Of a stretch of DNA of 64,000 bases, positions 17,124-25,919 are shown piece after piece. The stretch is from CF-162 sp963667205. GTDB taxonomy: Bacteria > Chloroflexota > Dehalococcoidia > SM23-28-2 > RBG-16-64-32. The stretch lies in the NCBI GenBank assembly GCA_963667205.1, contig OY762959.1, forward strand, positions 310,001-374,000, given 5' to 3'. Below the pieces are notes generated by a model. It did no database searches. It saw only the letters and a list, made by a program, of their open reading frames with translations, and was not told the DNA's origin. The position numbers were made by a program, and so were the translations under genes. Position 1 is the first letter of the stretch; each line of letters begins with the position of its first letter.

Positions 17124-18044
17124 ATGACGTCAGGCTTGGAAGGCAGAGTGGCAATCGTAACAGGTGCGGGACGCGGCATCGGCCGTGAGGAGGCTCTGGG
17201 ATTGGCGGCACAGGGCGCCGCCGTAGTCGTCAATGACGCGGGCGTCAACCAGGACGGCAGCGGCCACGACAACGGGCCGGCGGACCAAGTGGTCGAAGAG
17301 GTCAAGAGGATGGGCGGACAGGCCGTAGCGGACTACGGGAACGTCAGCAGCTTCGATGCTGGCGAGGCGATGGTGCAGACGGCGATCGACGCGTTTGGCC
17401 GGCTGGATATCTTGGTCAACAACGCCGGGATTCTGCGTGACCGCATGGTATTCAACATGAGCGAGCAGGAGTGGGACGACGTGATCGCGGTGCACCTGAA
17501 GGGGCACTTCACTGTGACCCGCCACGCTTGCGTTCTGTTCCGGCAGCAACGGAGCGGGCGGATCATAGGCACGTCTAGCCCTTCGGGTCTCGGCAACATG
17601 GGACAGGCCAACTACTCGGCGGCGAAGGAAGGGATCGTCGGCCTAATCCGCACAGTGGCGCGCGACATGGGCAAATACGGAGTTACGGCGAACGCTGTCC
17701 GCCCGATAGCCGCCACGCGCCTGACCGTAAACGAGGAGATGATGGCGGCGCGCCAAAAGGCGAAGGCCGCCGGAATTGACCGGCCCAAGGCCGACGACAT
17801 AACGTCACTCGACCCAGTCGCGGTCGCCAACTTGGTCACCTACCTCGCCATTGACGAGGCCCAGAACTTCAACGGCCGCGTATTTCTGGTTCGCGGACGG
17901 CAGATTGGGCTCTATCCCGAACCGGAACCGATCCGTAACATCTTCGCGCCAGGCGCGGTCTGGTCCGTCGACGAGCTTGCCGAGGCAGTGCCGAACACGC
18001 TTGGCCAGGGAGTCGTCAATACGTGGGATACTGCGAAGGAGTAG
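17124..18044 (+). CDS. Short-chain dehydrogenase, MFE-2-like 3-hydroxyacyl-CoA dehydrogenase
   Basis: This 306-residue SDR has the cofactor loop TGAGRGIG (13-20), NNAG (99-102) and a catalytic Ser151/152-Tyr164-Lys168 set (YSAAK). Its extended segment NDAGVNQDGSGHDNGPADQVVEE and its length resemble the dehydrogenase unit of peroxisomal multifunctional enzyme 2 (HSD17B4). It would oxidise a (3R)-hydroxyacyl-CoA to the 3-keto ester used by the adjacent thiolase. The start has GGAGGA 9 nt upstream. Classical SDRs on ring hydroxyls (BaiA-like) are an alternative. Confidence 0.85.
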   Translation: MTSGLEGRVAIVTGAGRGIGREEALGLAAQGAAVVVNDAGVNQDGSGHDNGPADQVVEEVKRMGGQAVADYGNVSSFDAGEAMVQTAIDAFGRLDILVNNAGILRDRMVFNMSEQEWDDVIAVHLKGHFTVTRHACVLFRQQRSGRIIGTSSPSGLGNMGQANYSAAKEGIVGLIRTVARDMGKYGVTANAVRPIAATRLTVNEEMMAARQKAKAAGIDRPKADDITSLDPVAVANLVTYLAIDEAQNFNGRVFLVRGRQIGLYPEPEPIRNIFAPGAVWSVDELAEAVPNTLGQGVVNTWDTAKE

Positions 18045-18273
18045 CTACTAGCGCAGGCCTGTGGCCGTGATCTGGGGCCTGTTCGATCGTCCTGTTTGTC
18101 CGGCGGCTGCACTGCTATCGACAAAGTGACCTCCGCGACCGGCCCTGTCGGTGGGGATCCGGGGCCGCATAGTGAGCACCGGGCGGGTTGAACCTCCAGC
18201 CGTTGCTTACGAACTCCTGGTCGATGCCCGGGGTGTTTGATCGACACTGTGAGGCTGAGTGATCCGCGCTACT

Positions 18274-19071
18274 CTAGCGCCACTTCCATTCGGGCTTCCG
18301 CTTCTCGAGGAACGCAGCCGTAGCCTCAGTTGAGTCGTCTAGGGCCCTCAGCCGGTTCGTGAAGCTCTGCTCCCAGCGATAGCTCTCGAGCATCGGCTCG
18401 ATTTCCAGCCGCACAAAGACTTCTTTTGCTAGCCGTACGGCCATCGGGCTCTTTTCCGCGATCTGGGCTGCTAGGTCGAGCGCGGCAGCGATCATGGTGT
18501 CCCGGTCCGGCGCAACCGCGTGCACGACACCGGCATCGGCCATAGCTTCGACAGGCACGCGCTCAGCCGTGAAATACATGCGGCGTGCCTCGAACGAGCC
18601 AACGAGCCGCCTGAGGTGCGAAGCCGCGCCGAGCAGCCCGACGTTAATCTCGCCCATTTGAAAATACGCCCCTGCCCGTGCGAGGAGAATGTCGCAACAG
18701 GCAGCGTAACCGACGCCTGCACCAATCGCCGCGCCGTTGATGGCGCCGATGACAGGAATCGGACAGGTCGCCACGGCGTTGAATCCTTCGCGCGCGGGCA
18801 ATCCGGGGTCAAGCTGGTAGCGAGGACTGAGAGCAGTGAGGCGCTCGTCCTCATCCCGCTTCGCCTCAAGATCCGCGCCGGCCATGAAGGAGCGCTCGCC
18901 GGCGCCAGTGAAGATAATCGCCCGAATGTCGCGCTCTTCAGGAAGCTCGTGAAATACGCGGGCGATCTCGATGAAGTCCTCCGCCGCGGCGGCGTTGACT
19001 GGCTCTTTGGAGTAGGTTACGAGAGCGATTCCCTCAAGCGGACGTTTGATTGTGACGATCGCGTTTCTCAC
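18274..19071 (-). CDS. Enoyl-CoA hydratase/isomerase family protein
   Basis: The GTG at 19069-19071 is preferred because GGGAGG precedes it by 6 nt; the frame extends 40 residues further without protein character. The 265-residue crotonase has the oxyanion segments TGAGERSFMAGADL and GAAIGAGVGYAACCD. The position equivalent to rat Glu144 is Gly, while the equivalent of Glu164 is kept (FQMGEINVG), so isomerase or other crotonase chemistry is possible. It is convergent with the dehydrogenase gene and divergent from the flavin oxidoreductase gene, apparently transcribed alone. Confidence 0.8.
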   Translation of the reverse strand: MRNAIVTIKRPLEGIALVTYSKEPVNAAAAEDFIEIARVFHELPEERDIRAIIFTGAGERSFMAGADLEAKRDEDERLTALSPRYQLDPGLPAREGFNAVATCPIPVIGAINGAAIGAGVGYAACCDILLARAGAYFQMGEINVGLLGAASHLRRLVGSFEARRMYFTAERVPVEAMADAGVVHAVAPDRDTMIAAALDLAAQIAEKSPMAVRLAKEVFVRLEIEPMLESYRWEQSFTNRLRALDDSTEATAAFLEKRKPEWKWR

Positions 19072-19284
19072 GATTGACCTCCCTGTTTGCCGATCGATTG
19101 TCGGCACGACGATATCATGGCTTGGTATCGAGCACCGACGCGGCGTCCTTATCGGTTGGAGCTTCATGGGCCTGCCCGGCCGCGCACGCACGAGTCACTC
19201 CACGCACAGATCTTCGAGCCGGGCTAGACTACGGGTCATGATGACCGTTTCACTACTTCATGCCGACTGCCAACGGTGGACTGA

Positions 19285-20265
19285 ATGAAGATTGGAGCAA
19301 TTTTGCCCACCACGGAAATTGGCTCTGATCCGGCCGTCATCCGCGACTACTTGCAAGCTATCGAGGGTCTCGGGTTCAGCCATATCCTCATGCTGGACCA
19401 CGTTCTCGGGATCGACCCTGGCGACTCGCGCCTGATCGGACCGTATACCTATGAGCACCCGTTCCATGAGCCCTTGACGTTCCTTGCCTGGGCGGCGGGC
19501 CAAACGTCCCGAATCGAGTTGATCACTGGCATCCTTGTCTTGCCACAGCGCCAGGCTGCGCTCGTTGCCAAGCAGGCCACCGAGGTGGACATCCTTTCTG
19601 GAGGCCGGCTGCGGCTTGGTGTTGGCGTCGGCTGGAACAAACCTGAGTACGCCGCGCTGGCTCAAGACTTCCACACGCGCGGACGAAGGTTGGACACGCA
19701 GATTGATTTGATACGCCGCCTATGGTCGGAGGAGCTGGTCCTTCATAAGGACCAATGGCACGATGTCGCGGCTGGGATCAATCCACGTCCGCGGAGACGA
19801 ATTCCGATCTGGCTGGGTGGTATGAGCGAGCCGGCAATGCGGCGCGCAGCGCGTCTCGGCGACGGTTGGCTCCCGCACTTCGACCCGGACGAAGAGAGCG
19901 GCGAGCTTCGGACGGCGGTCCGGTCCGGGCGCGCCTCCCAGGACGATCTCAGGGGCGGTGAGTCGGTCATCGGGGCTATGAGATATGAAGGCGGAGAACT
20001 TGCTACAGACGTCCTGGCGCGCCTCCTTCAATACCGTCGTGAAGCGGGGAGCGAGAACGAACCGTTTGTGCTCCATGGTGGAATGTCGATCTCAAAGCGG
20101 ACAACGGGCGACTCAGTCGGCTGGACGTTGAAGTGGGACGCGATCGGTATGGACTACTTGTCGGTCGACACGATGTACGCTGGAAAGAAGATGAAGGAGC
20201 AGCTAGAACTGCTCCGCCGTTACGCTGAAGCGATGCCGGGGCCGCGCCGGCAAGACAACCACTAG
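19285..20265 (+). CDS. LLM-class flavin-dependent oxidoreductase
   Basis: This 326-residue TIM-barrel protein of the luciferase-like monooxygenase group starts MKIGAILPTTEIG and has GFSHILMLDHVLG, the ILVLPQRQAALVAKQATEVD strand, LGVGVGWN and the PIWLGGMSEPAMRRAARLGDGWLP segment. Members use F420 or FMN; this length and motif set is typical of F420-type enzymes in Chloroflexota and Actinobacteria. Residues about 205-245 form an unusual insertion between strands that related proteins lack. It directly precedes a regulon operator and the block of CoA-transferase genes. Confidence 0.8.
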   Translation: MKIGAILPTTEIGSDPAVIRDYLQAIEGLGFSHILMLDHVLGIDPGDSRLIGPYTYEHPFHEPLTFLAWAAGQTSRIELITGILVLPQRQAALVAKQATEVDILSGGRLRLGVGVGWNKPEYAALAQDFHTRGRRLDTQIDLIRRLWSEELVLHKDQWHDVAAGINPRPRRRIPIWLGGMSEPAMRRAARLGDGWLPHFDPDEESGELRTAVRSGRASQDDLRGGESVIGAMRYEGGELATDVLARLLQYRREAGSENEPFVLHGGMSISKRTTGDSVGWTLKWDAIGMDYLSVDTMYAGKKMKEQLELLRRYAEAMPGPRRQDNH

Positions 20266-20281
20266 TTTATATGATATACAA
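20266..20281. promoter_or_regulatory. Operator TTTATATGATATACAA before CoA-transferase operon
   Basis: The core TATATGATATA is symmetric about its central G. It begins directly after the oxidoreductase stop and 28 bp before the hydratase start at 20310, so it likely controls an internal promoter for the four-gene operon that follows. Confidence 0.6.
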
Positions 20282-20309
20282 TCTGTGACTGGAGCTGAGG
20301 AGGTACCTG

Positions 20310-21116
20310 ATGGCTTTACCCACCTACGAAACTCTTCTTACCGAGAAGAACGACGGCGTCCTAACTGTGACGCTGAACCGTCCCGAAAAGCTGAACGCAG
20401 CCGACGAAAAGATGCACCACGAGCTTGAAGACGTCTGGACGGACATTGAACGCGAGCACGACGTGCGCGTCGTCATCCTAACCGGCGCGGGCCGCGGCTT
20501 CTGCGCGGGCGGCGACTGGTCGGAAGACACCCAGCCGGAGGGATTCGACCGGGGCTATGTCCGCGGCAGCATCTTCGACTACATCCCATCTCGTGGCCAC
20601 GTCTACAAGCTCTCGCGGACGATGATCGAGTTCTCGAAGCCGGTAGTGGCGGCCGTCAACGGTCCGGCCGTCGGTCTGGGGTCAACGCTGGCGTTGCTTT
20701 GCGACGTCGTCTACATGGCGGAAAGCGCCCGCATCGGAGACCGCCACACGCGCATGGGTCTGACCGCCGGCGACGCCGGCACTGTGCTCTGGCCGCTTCT
20801 GATCGGCCTGAACAAGGCGAAGGAAATCCTCATGTCGGGCGAGCTGATAGACGCCCAGGAAGCGTACCGAATCGGGCTGGCCAACCACATCTCCCCCGAC
20901 GACAAACTGATGGAAGAAGCCACGGAGTACGCCAACGCCCTCGCCGCTCTGCCGGAGCTCGGAGTGCGAACGACCAAGATCGGCTGCAACAAGATCCTGC
21001 AGCTGATGTGGACGCTGGGCGGCGACCTGGCCGTCGAGTACGAGGCGCGCTGCTTCACAGACCCCGAAGTAGAAGCGATCGCCCGCGAATTCCGCGAAGC
21101 CAAGAACCGAGGCTAG
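20310..21116 (+). CDS. Crotonase-family protein, type 1 (non-canonical active site)
   Basis: This 268-residue crotonase keeps the fold signatures (VTLNRPEKLNA; TGAGRGFCAGGD; AVNGPAVGLGSTLALLCD). Both hydratase glutamates are replaced: the Glu144 position is Thr (GLGSTL), and the Glu164 position is His in IGDRHTRMG. Simple enoyl-CoA hydration is therefore unlikely; isomerase, ring-hydrolase or C-C lyase chemistry fits better. The protein is a close paralog of the one at 32542-33351, which shares these substitutions. It is the first gene of a plus-strand operon with AGGAGG before the start. Confidence 0.8.
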   Translation: MALPTYETLLTEKNDGVLTVTLNRPEKLNAADEKMHHELEDVWTDIEREHDVRVVILTGAGRGFCAGGDWSEDTQPEGFDRGYVRGSIFDYIPSRGHVYKLSRTMIEFSKPVVAAVNGPAVGLGSTLALLCDVVYMAESARIGDRHTRMGLTAGDAGTVLWPLLIGLNKAKEILMSGELIDAQEAYRIGLANHISPDDKLMEEATEYANALAALPELGVRTTKIGCNKILQLMWTLGGDLAVEYEARCFTDPEVEAIAREFREAKNRG

Positions 21117-21127
21117 GCGCCCGCTCG

Positions 21128-22399
21128 ATGACTGAAGACGACGACCTGCCACTCTCTCCATACCGGGTGCTAGACCTCACAGAGGGCGGCTTCAATCTGG
21201 GCGCGAAGATTCTGGGTGACCTCGGTGCGGACGTCATCCGTATTGAAAAGCCAGGCGGTAGTCCTACGCGTTCGCAGGGGCCATTCTTCGGCGACGACGT
21301 TCACCCCGAGAAGAGCCTCTTCTGGTTCGCGTTCAACCTGAACAAGCGCGGAATCACGCTTAGCCTCGACACGGAAGACGGCAAGGACATCTTCCGCAAG
21401 TTGGCGGCGACATCGGACATCGTCCTCGAGTCGCTGGGGCCGCATCGCATGGAGGAGAAGGGCGTTGGCTACGACGCGCTTGCGGACGGCCACCCGCAGG
21501 TCATCCACGCGTCGATCACGCCGTTCGGGCATGAGGGGCCTTACGCCCACTTCCAGGCCACTGACATGACGCTTTGGGCGATGTCGGGCCTGCAGTATGC
21601 CAGCGGCGACTCCGACCGGCCTCCGGTCCGAATCACGGTGCCGACGGCGGAGGCTGTCACCGGTGCCCAAGCCGCGTCCGGGTCGATGCACGCCCTCTGG
21701 CACCGGATTAACACCGGTGAGGGACAGCAGGTGGACGTGACGGGACAGATCGCTACGGTCACGGCGAACATGGCAATTAGCGCCTACGCCACGGCCGGCA
21801 CGCCCATCAAGCGGGAAGGCGAATACCGCGATGTCGGCTACACGCGCTCGCGTGTGCTCTACCCGTGCAAGGACGGATACGTCTCGATATTCGTGATGCA
21901 GGGCAAGTGGGGTGCTGCTTTCAACAGCCGTCTCGCCGCCTGGATGACTGACGAGGGGCAGGCCCCCGATTACTTCGAGGGTCTCGACTGGAAGGACTGG
22001 ACGCCCGGCGTCAAGCACATCAAGGGAGATCCCAAAGGCGCGAAGGAAGATATTCGCAAAGTAGAAGAGCCGTTGGCCCGCTTCTTCCTGACCAAGACGA
22101 AGGCGGAGATCTTCCAGCGCGCCCTTGATGGCGAAATGCTGCTGGCGCCGGTCCTGACGACGGCCGACATGTATGAATGGGAGCACCTCGCCGGACGCAA
22201 GTTCTGGAAGGACGTCTACCATGACCACCTGGACTCAACTCTGCGCTATCCGGGTGCATTCATTCTTATGAGCGGAACGCCGATCGAGTTCCGCCGCCGG
22301 CCGCCCCTGATCGGCGAGCACAACCAGGAGATCCTCGGCGACGAGCTCGGGTATTCATCCGAACAGATGGCAGTGCTGCGCGCGGAGGGAACGATCTGA
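21128..22399 (+). CDS. CaiB/BaiF family III CoA-transferase, type A
   Basis: This 423-residue protein has the family III layout: N-terminal YRVLDLTEGGFNLGAKILGDLGADVIRIE, then NKRGITL, and C-terminal PLIGEHNQEILGDELGYS. By-eye alignment to the SMQD motif of formyl-CoA transferase (Asp169) places Ile208 at the catalytic acid. It may therefore be the non-catalytic partner of the type B protein encoded next, with which it overlaps by TGATG. The ATG at 21128 is chosen over a longer upstream frame that only re-reads the hydratase gene. Paralog at 31302-32537. Confidence 0.85.
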   Translation: MTEDDDLPLSPYRVLDLTEGGFNLGAKILGDLGADVIRIEKPGGSPTRSQGPFFGDDVHPEKSLFWFAFNLNKRGITLSLDTEDGKDIFRKLAATSDIVLESLGPHRMEEKGVGYDALADGHPQVIHASITPFGHEGPYAHFQATDMTLWAMSGLQYASGDSDRPPVRITVPTAEAVTGAQAASGSMHALWHRINTGEGQQVDVTGQIATVTANMAISAYATAGTPIKREGEYRDVGYTRSRVLYPCKDGYVSIFVMQGKWGAAFNSRLAAWMTDEGQAPDYFEGLDWKDWTPGVKHIKGDPKGAKEDIRKVEEPLARFFLTKTKAEIFQRALDGEMLLAPVLTTADMYEWEHLAGRKFWKDVYHDHLDSTLRYPGAFILMSGTPIEFRRRPPLIGEHNQEILGDELGYSSEQMAVLRAEGTI

Positions 22400-23628
22400 T
22401 GGGCGAGCGGAAAGCCGTCTTCCGCGGGCTAAAGGTGCTTGACTTCTCGTGGGTCATCGTCGGCCCGCTGACGACGAAGCACCTGGCCGATCACGGAGCC
22501 ACCGTCATTCGCGTCGAGTCGCTTTCCAGGCTCGACTACCTGCGTTCGACCGCCCCGTTCAAGGACGGAGAGTTCGGGATTAACCGAAGCCAGTTCTGGG
22601 CGACGTTCAACACCAGCAAGCAGAGCCTTGGCCTTAACCTGAAGCAAGGCAAAGCGAAGGAGATCATCTGGCGACTGATCAAGGAATGGCAGCCGGAGGT
22701 CATCGCCGAAAGCTTCGCCCCGGGACAACTCGCCAGGCTCGGGTTCGGCTACGAGGAAGTCAGAGCCGTGCGGCCGGACATCGTTTACTTCAGCACGACG
22801 CAGCTCGGCCAGACCGGCCCGTTCGCGCAATATGCGGGATTCGGCAATATCGGCGCGGCGATCGCTGGCCTTAACCAGGTTGTCGGCTGGCCTGACCGGC
22901 CACCTGTCGGACCATGGGGTGCCCTGCCGGACATGATGAGCCCTCCTCTCGCGATGTCAGCAATAATTGCGGCGCTGGATTACCGCCGTCGCACCGGCAA
23001 AGGCCAGCGATTGGACATGGCTCAGATCGAGGGCGCTCTACAGTACCTGAGTCCGGCGCTCCTGGACTACAGAGCGAATCAGCAAGTTGCCGAGCGCGAC
23101 GGCAACCGCGACCCGTCGATGTCGCCGCATGCCGCCTTCCCGGTCGCCGCCGACGACCGCTGGATCGCCATCTCCGTCCGCGACGATGCGGACTGGCAAG
23201 CGCTCTGCGAGATGGCGGGCGACCAGCCGTGGACCCGCGACGAGCGCTTCAAAACGTTCCTCGGCCGCCAGCGGAACGAAGAGGAGCTGGAGGGTGCGAT
23301 TTCGCAGTGGACGGCGACGCAGGACGGCGAGCAGCTGATGCTGGCCCTTCAGGCGAGAGGCGTTCCGGCAGCCTTCGTCAAGAGCTGTCTCGAGTTGATG
23401 GAAGATCCGCAGCTGCAGCATCGCGGATTCTTCACCGAGACAGAGCACGCGGAATGCGGCCCCATGCCAACCGACGGACCGAGCTTCCAGCTTTCGCTCA
23501 CACCCTGGGCGGCAACCGGTGCGCCCGTCCTGGGCCAGCACAACGAGCAGATCCTGAAAGAGATTCTTGGCGCGTCTGATGAGGAGATTGCTGAACTGCT
23601 GGCCGAAGGCGTACTGGAAAGCCCCTGA
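22399..23628 (+). CDS. CaiB/BaiF family III CoA-transferase, type B
   Basis: This 409-residue family III CoA-transferase begins FRGLKVLDFSWVIVGPLTTKHLADHGATVIRVE. It carries Glu211 (DMAQIEGAL) where Asp169 sits in formyl-CoA transferase, so it is the likely active subunit. Its start codon overlaps the stop of the type A gene, consistent with equimolar synthesis of a heteromer, as known for BbsE/BbsF benzylsuccinate CoA-transferase. It would move CoA from a donor thioester onto a carboxylic acid substrate without ATP. Paralog at 30091-31305. Confidence 0.85.
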   Translation: MGERKAVFRGLKVLDFSWVIVGPLTTKHLADHGATVIRVESLSRLDYLRSTAPFKDGEFGINRSQFWATFNTSKQSLGLNLKQGKAKEIIWRLIKEWQPEVIAESFAPGQLARLGFGYEEVRAVRPDIVYFSTTQLGQTGPFAQYAGFGNIGAAIAGLNQVVGWPDRPPVGPWGALPDMMSPPLAMSAIIAALDYRRRTGKGQRLDMAQIEGALQYLSPALLDYRANQQVAERDGNRDPSMSPHAAFPVAADDRWIAISVRDDADWQALCEMAGDQPWTRDERFKTFLGRQRNEEELEGAISQWTATQDGEQLMLALQARGVPAAFVKSCLELMEDPQLQHRGFFTETEHAECGPMPTDGPSFQLSLTPWAATGAPVLGQHNEQILKEILGASDEEIAELLAEGVLESP

Positions 23629-23644
23629 CGGAGAAGGAGGAGAT

Positions 23645-24460
23645 ATGTCTGAGAGCAATAACCTGCTCTACGAGAAGCGCGACGGCATTGCCACCATCAC
23701 GCTGAACCGCCCCGAAAAGCGTAACGCCATCACTCCGGAGATGATGGTGCGCTTGGCCGATGCCTGGCAGGACTACCGGGACGACGACGAGATGCGCGTC
23801 GCGATCCTGACGGGCGCCGGCGACCAGAGCTTCACCGCCGGGGCGGACTTAACAACCGTCATCCCGCTGCTCACGAAGGCTAAAGCGCCGGAGAACGAAT
23901 GGGAAGAAAAGTTCATGGGCAACCCGATGGGCATCGGCGGCATCGCCCTCCTCACTGACTTCGAGCTGTACAAGCCGGTGATCGTCGCCGTTAACGGCTC
24001 GGCACTGGGCGGCGGCACGGAGATCCTTCACCCCTGCGATATCCGGCTGGCGGTCCCACAGGCTGTGTTTGGTCTGATGGAAGTGAAAAGGGCGCTGTTT
24101 CCCGGTGCGTCGATCGCACGTCTGCCCCGGCACATCCCCTATTGTAAGGCGATGGAGATAATGCTCGTTGGCGAGGGCATTTCCGCGGATGAAGCCCACC
24201 GCATTGGCCTCATCAACCACGTCGTACCCTCCGTCGAACTGATGGACAAGGCCAGGGAGTTCGGCGAGAAGATCGCGGAGAACGGACCCGTGTCGGTGCG
24301 CAAGATCAAGGAAGGCGTCATCCGCACCAGCGGCCTCACGCTGGCAGAGGCCCGGAAGATCGAAAAGGAGTTAGCGCGGGAAGTCGGTAAGACTGAAGAC
24401 GCGCGTGAAGGCCCTCGGGCGTTCATGGAGAAGCGTAAGCCGGTCTACAAGGGACGCTGA
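23645..24460 (+). CDS. Enoyl-CoA hydratase, type 2 (canonical active site)
   Basis: The ATG at 23645 has GGAGG 5 nt upstream; the upstream frame re-reads the CoA-transferase. The 271-residue crotonase keeps both catalytic glutamates by alignment: GGGTEIL (Glu144 position) and FGLMEVKRALF (Glu164 position). It ends AFMEKRKPVYKGR. It therefore probably hydrates a 2-enoyl-CoA. It is the last gene of the operon begun at 20310 and a close paralog of the gene at 39208. Confidence 0.85.
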   Translation: MSESNNLLYEKRDGIATITLNRPEKRNAITPEMMVRLADAWQDYRDDDEMRVAILTGAGDQSFTAGADLTTVIPLLTKAKAPENEWEEKFMGNPMGIGGIALLTDFELYKPVIVAVNGSALGGGTEILHPCDIRLAVPQAVFGLMEVKRALFPGASIARLPRHIPYCKAMEIMLVGEGISADEAHRIGLINHVVPSVELMDKAREFGEKIAENGPVSVRKIKEGVIRTSGLTLAEARKIEKELAREVGKTEDAREGPRAFMEKRKPVYKGR

Positions 24461-24662
24461 TCAGCGTCGCTCTTCCCAGCGTTGAGAGATCGAGGGCTGG
24501 GGTGGAGGCGCCCCGATTTCGCCGTGCCGCGAACGCGGCGCGACGCGATCATCTGTGCTATCGCCGGCGCAGATAAGCAGATCGCCCGCAAGGCTGTCGC
24601 TTGGCGGCTCTGATCTCCTGCTGGCGGGAGTATGCGCCATTCGCAAGATGTTGCTTACGAAG

Positions 24663-25847
24663 CTATTCTCTCGGCAGGCCCAGGCCTCGAGTTCCGATGA
24701 TGTTCCGTTGAATTTCGCTCGTGCCGCCGCCGATGGTGTCTGACACCGCGCGGAGGTAGCGGTACTGCAAGCGTCCCCTATCCGGCGCCCAACTGGCGTT
24801 GCGGCCGAGCTGGCCATACAGCCCAATGAGGCGCACGCCAGTGTCAGCAATGCGCTGGCTCACCTCCGAGAAGAAGAGCTTGTTCGCGGATGCCTCGTGG
24901 CTGGGCTGGATCTTCTGTGCCTGCATCGTCACGACCCGGTATGACATGGCCATCGCCACTTCCGTTTCGATGTAGCGGGCCGCAAGCTCGTGGCGCAACT
25001 TGCGGTTCTCGCCGATGCAGACAACGCCGCTGGCCCGGTTCTCCTTCGCGAAATCGATCAGGTCCTTGACTGTGCGCTGCATTGCGACAACATGGCCGAT
25101 TCCGGAGCGCTCGATGTCCAGTGTTGTGACCGCCATGTACCAGCCACGGTTCTCTTCGCCGAGCAGGTTGATCACGGGGACGCGGACATCCTCAAGGAAG
25201 ACCTCGTTGAACTCGTGGCTACTAGCCATGTTCGGCAGCGGGCGAATGGTAATGCCCTTGGCGTTGGTCGGCACGACAAGGTAGGAGATGCCTTTGTGCT
25301 TAGGGGCATCCGGGTCCGTACGAGCAAGCAGCAGCATATAGTCGGCCTTGTGAGCCAGGCTAGTCCAGATCTTCTGGCCGTTGATGACGTAGTCATCTCC
25401 GTCGCGGACGGCCCGCGTCCTGAGGCTCGCTAAATCGGAACCTGCTTCGGGCTCTGAAAAGCCCTGGCACCAAACGTCGCGGCCGGAGAGAATGCCTGAT
25501 ATCCAGTTCTTCTTCTGTTCTTCCGTGCCGTAGATGATGATCGTTGGGCCAACGATGTTGACGCCCATGCCACCGACGAAGATCGACCCCGGCGCACCCA
25601 TCACCGCGGTTTCGAGGTTGTAGATAAACTGCTCCATAATGGATAGCTCAGCACCGCCGTACTCTTCGGGCCAGGCTGGCGCAAGCCAGCCACGATCGGC
25701 GACTTTCTGCCGCCACTCGAACAACTGGGAGAGCTCCTCACCTGAGACAATTTCGCCGTGACGCAAGTCCAGTGGGCACTCTTTCGCGATGAACGCGTGT
25801 ACCTCACCACGGAAGGCTTCTTCTTCTGCTGTGAATCGGAAGTCCAT
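24663..25847 (-). CDS. Acyl-CoA dehydrogenase (FadE/ChsE-type alpha subunit)
   Basis: This 394-residue flavoprotein has CQGFSEPEAGSDLASLRTRA (FAD/substrate loop), DYVINGQKIWTS, VPTNAKGITIRPL and the C-terminal GGGTSEIQRNIIGTRGLGLP. It resembles the alpha subunit of the heteromeric acyl-CoA dehydrogenases that act on sterol side chains. It lies 72 bp downstream of another dehydrogenase gene on the same strand, so the two could form an alpha2-beta2 enzyme. It converges with the hydratase at 23645 across 202 bp without a clear terminator. Confidence 0.85.
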   Translation of the reverse strand: MDFRFTAEEEAFRGEVHAFIAKECPLDLRHGEIVSGEELSQLFEWRQKVADRGWLAPAWPEEYGGAELSIMEQFIYNLETAVMGAPGSIFVGGMGVNIVGPTIIIYGTEEQKKNWISGILSGRDVWCQGFSEPEAGSDLASLRTRAVRDGDDYVINGQKIWTSLAHKADYMLLLARTDPDAPKHKGISYLVVPTNAKGITIRPLPNMASSHEFNEVFLEDVRVPVINLLGEENRGWYMAVTTLDIERSGIGHVVAMQRTVKDLIDFAKENRASGVVCIGENRKLRHELAARYIETEVAMAMSYRVVTMQAQKIQPSHEASANKLFFSEVSQRIADTGVRLIGLYGQLGRNASWAPDRGRLQYRYLRAVSDTIGGGTSEIQRNIIGTRGLGLPRE

Positions 25848-25919
25848 GGCGGACGTCAGGGCTGCACGTAGCGGGCTGTCTTCCCGAGGGGAGATGTGCG
25901 AGTCATTGTCAGTCTCGCA

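Noticed and set aside
20699..21127. Long N-terminal extension of the type A CoA-transferase
   Set aside because: The Arg/Pro-rich extension is a frame-shifted reading of the crotonase gene; the family N-terminus begins at 21128.
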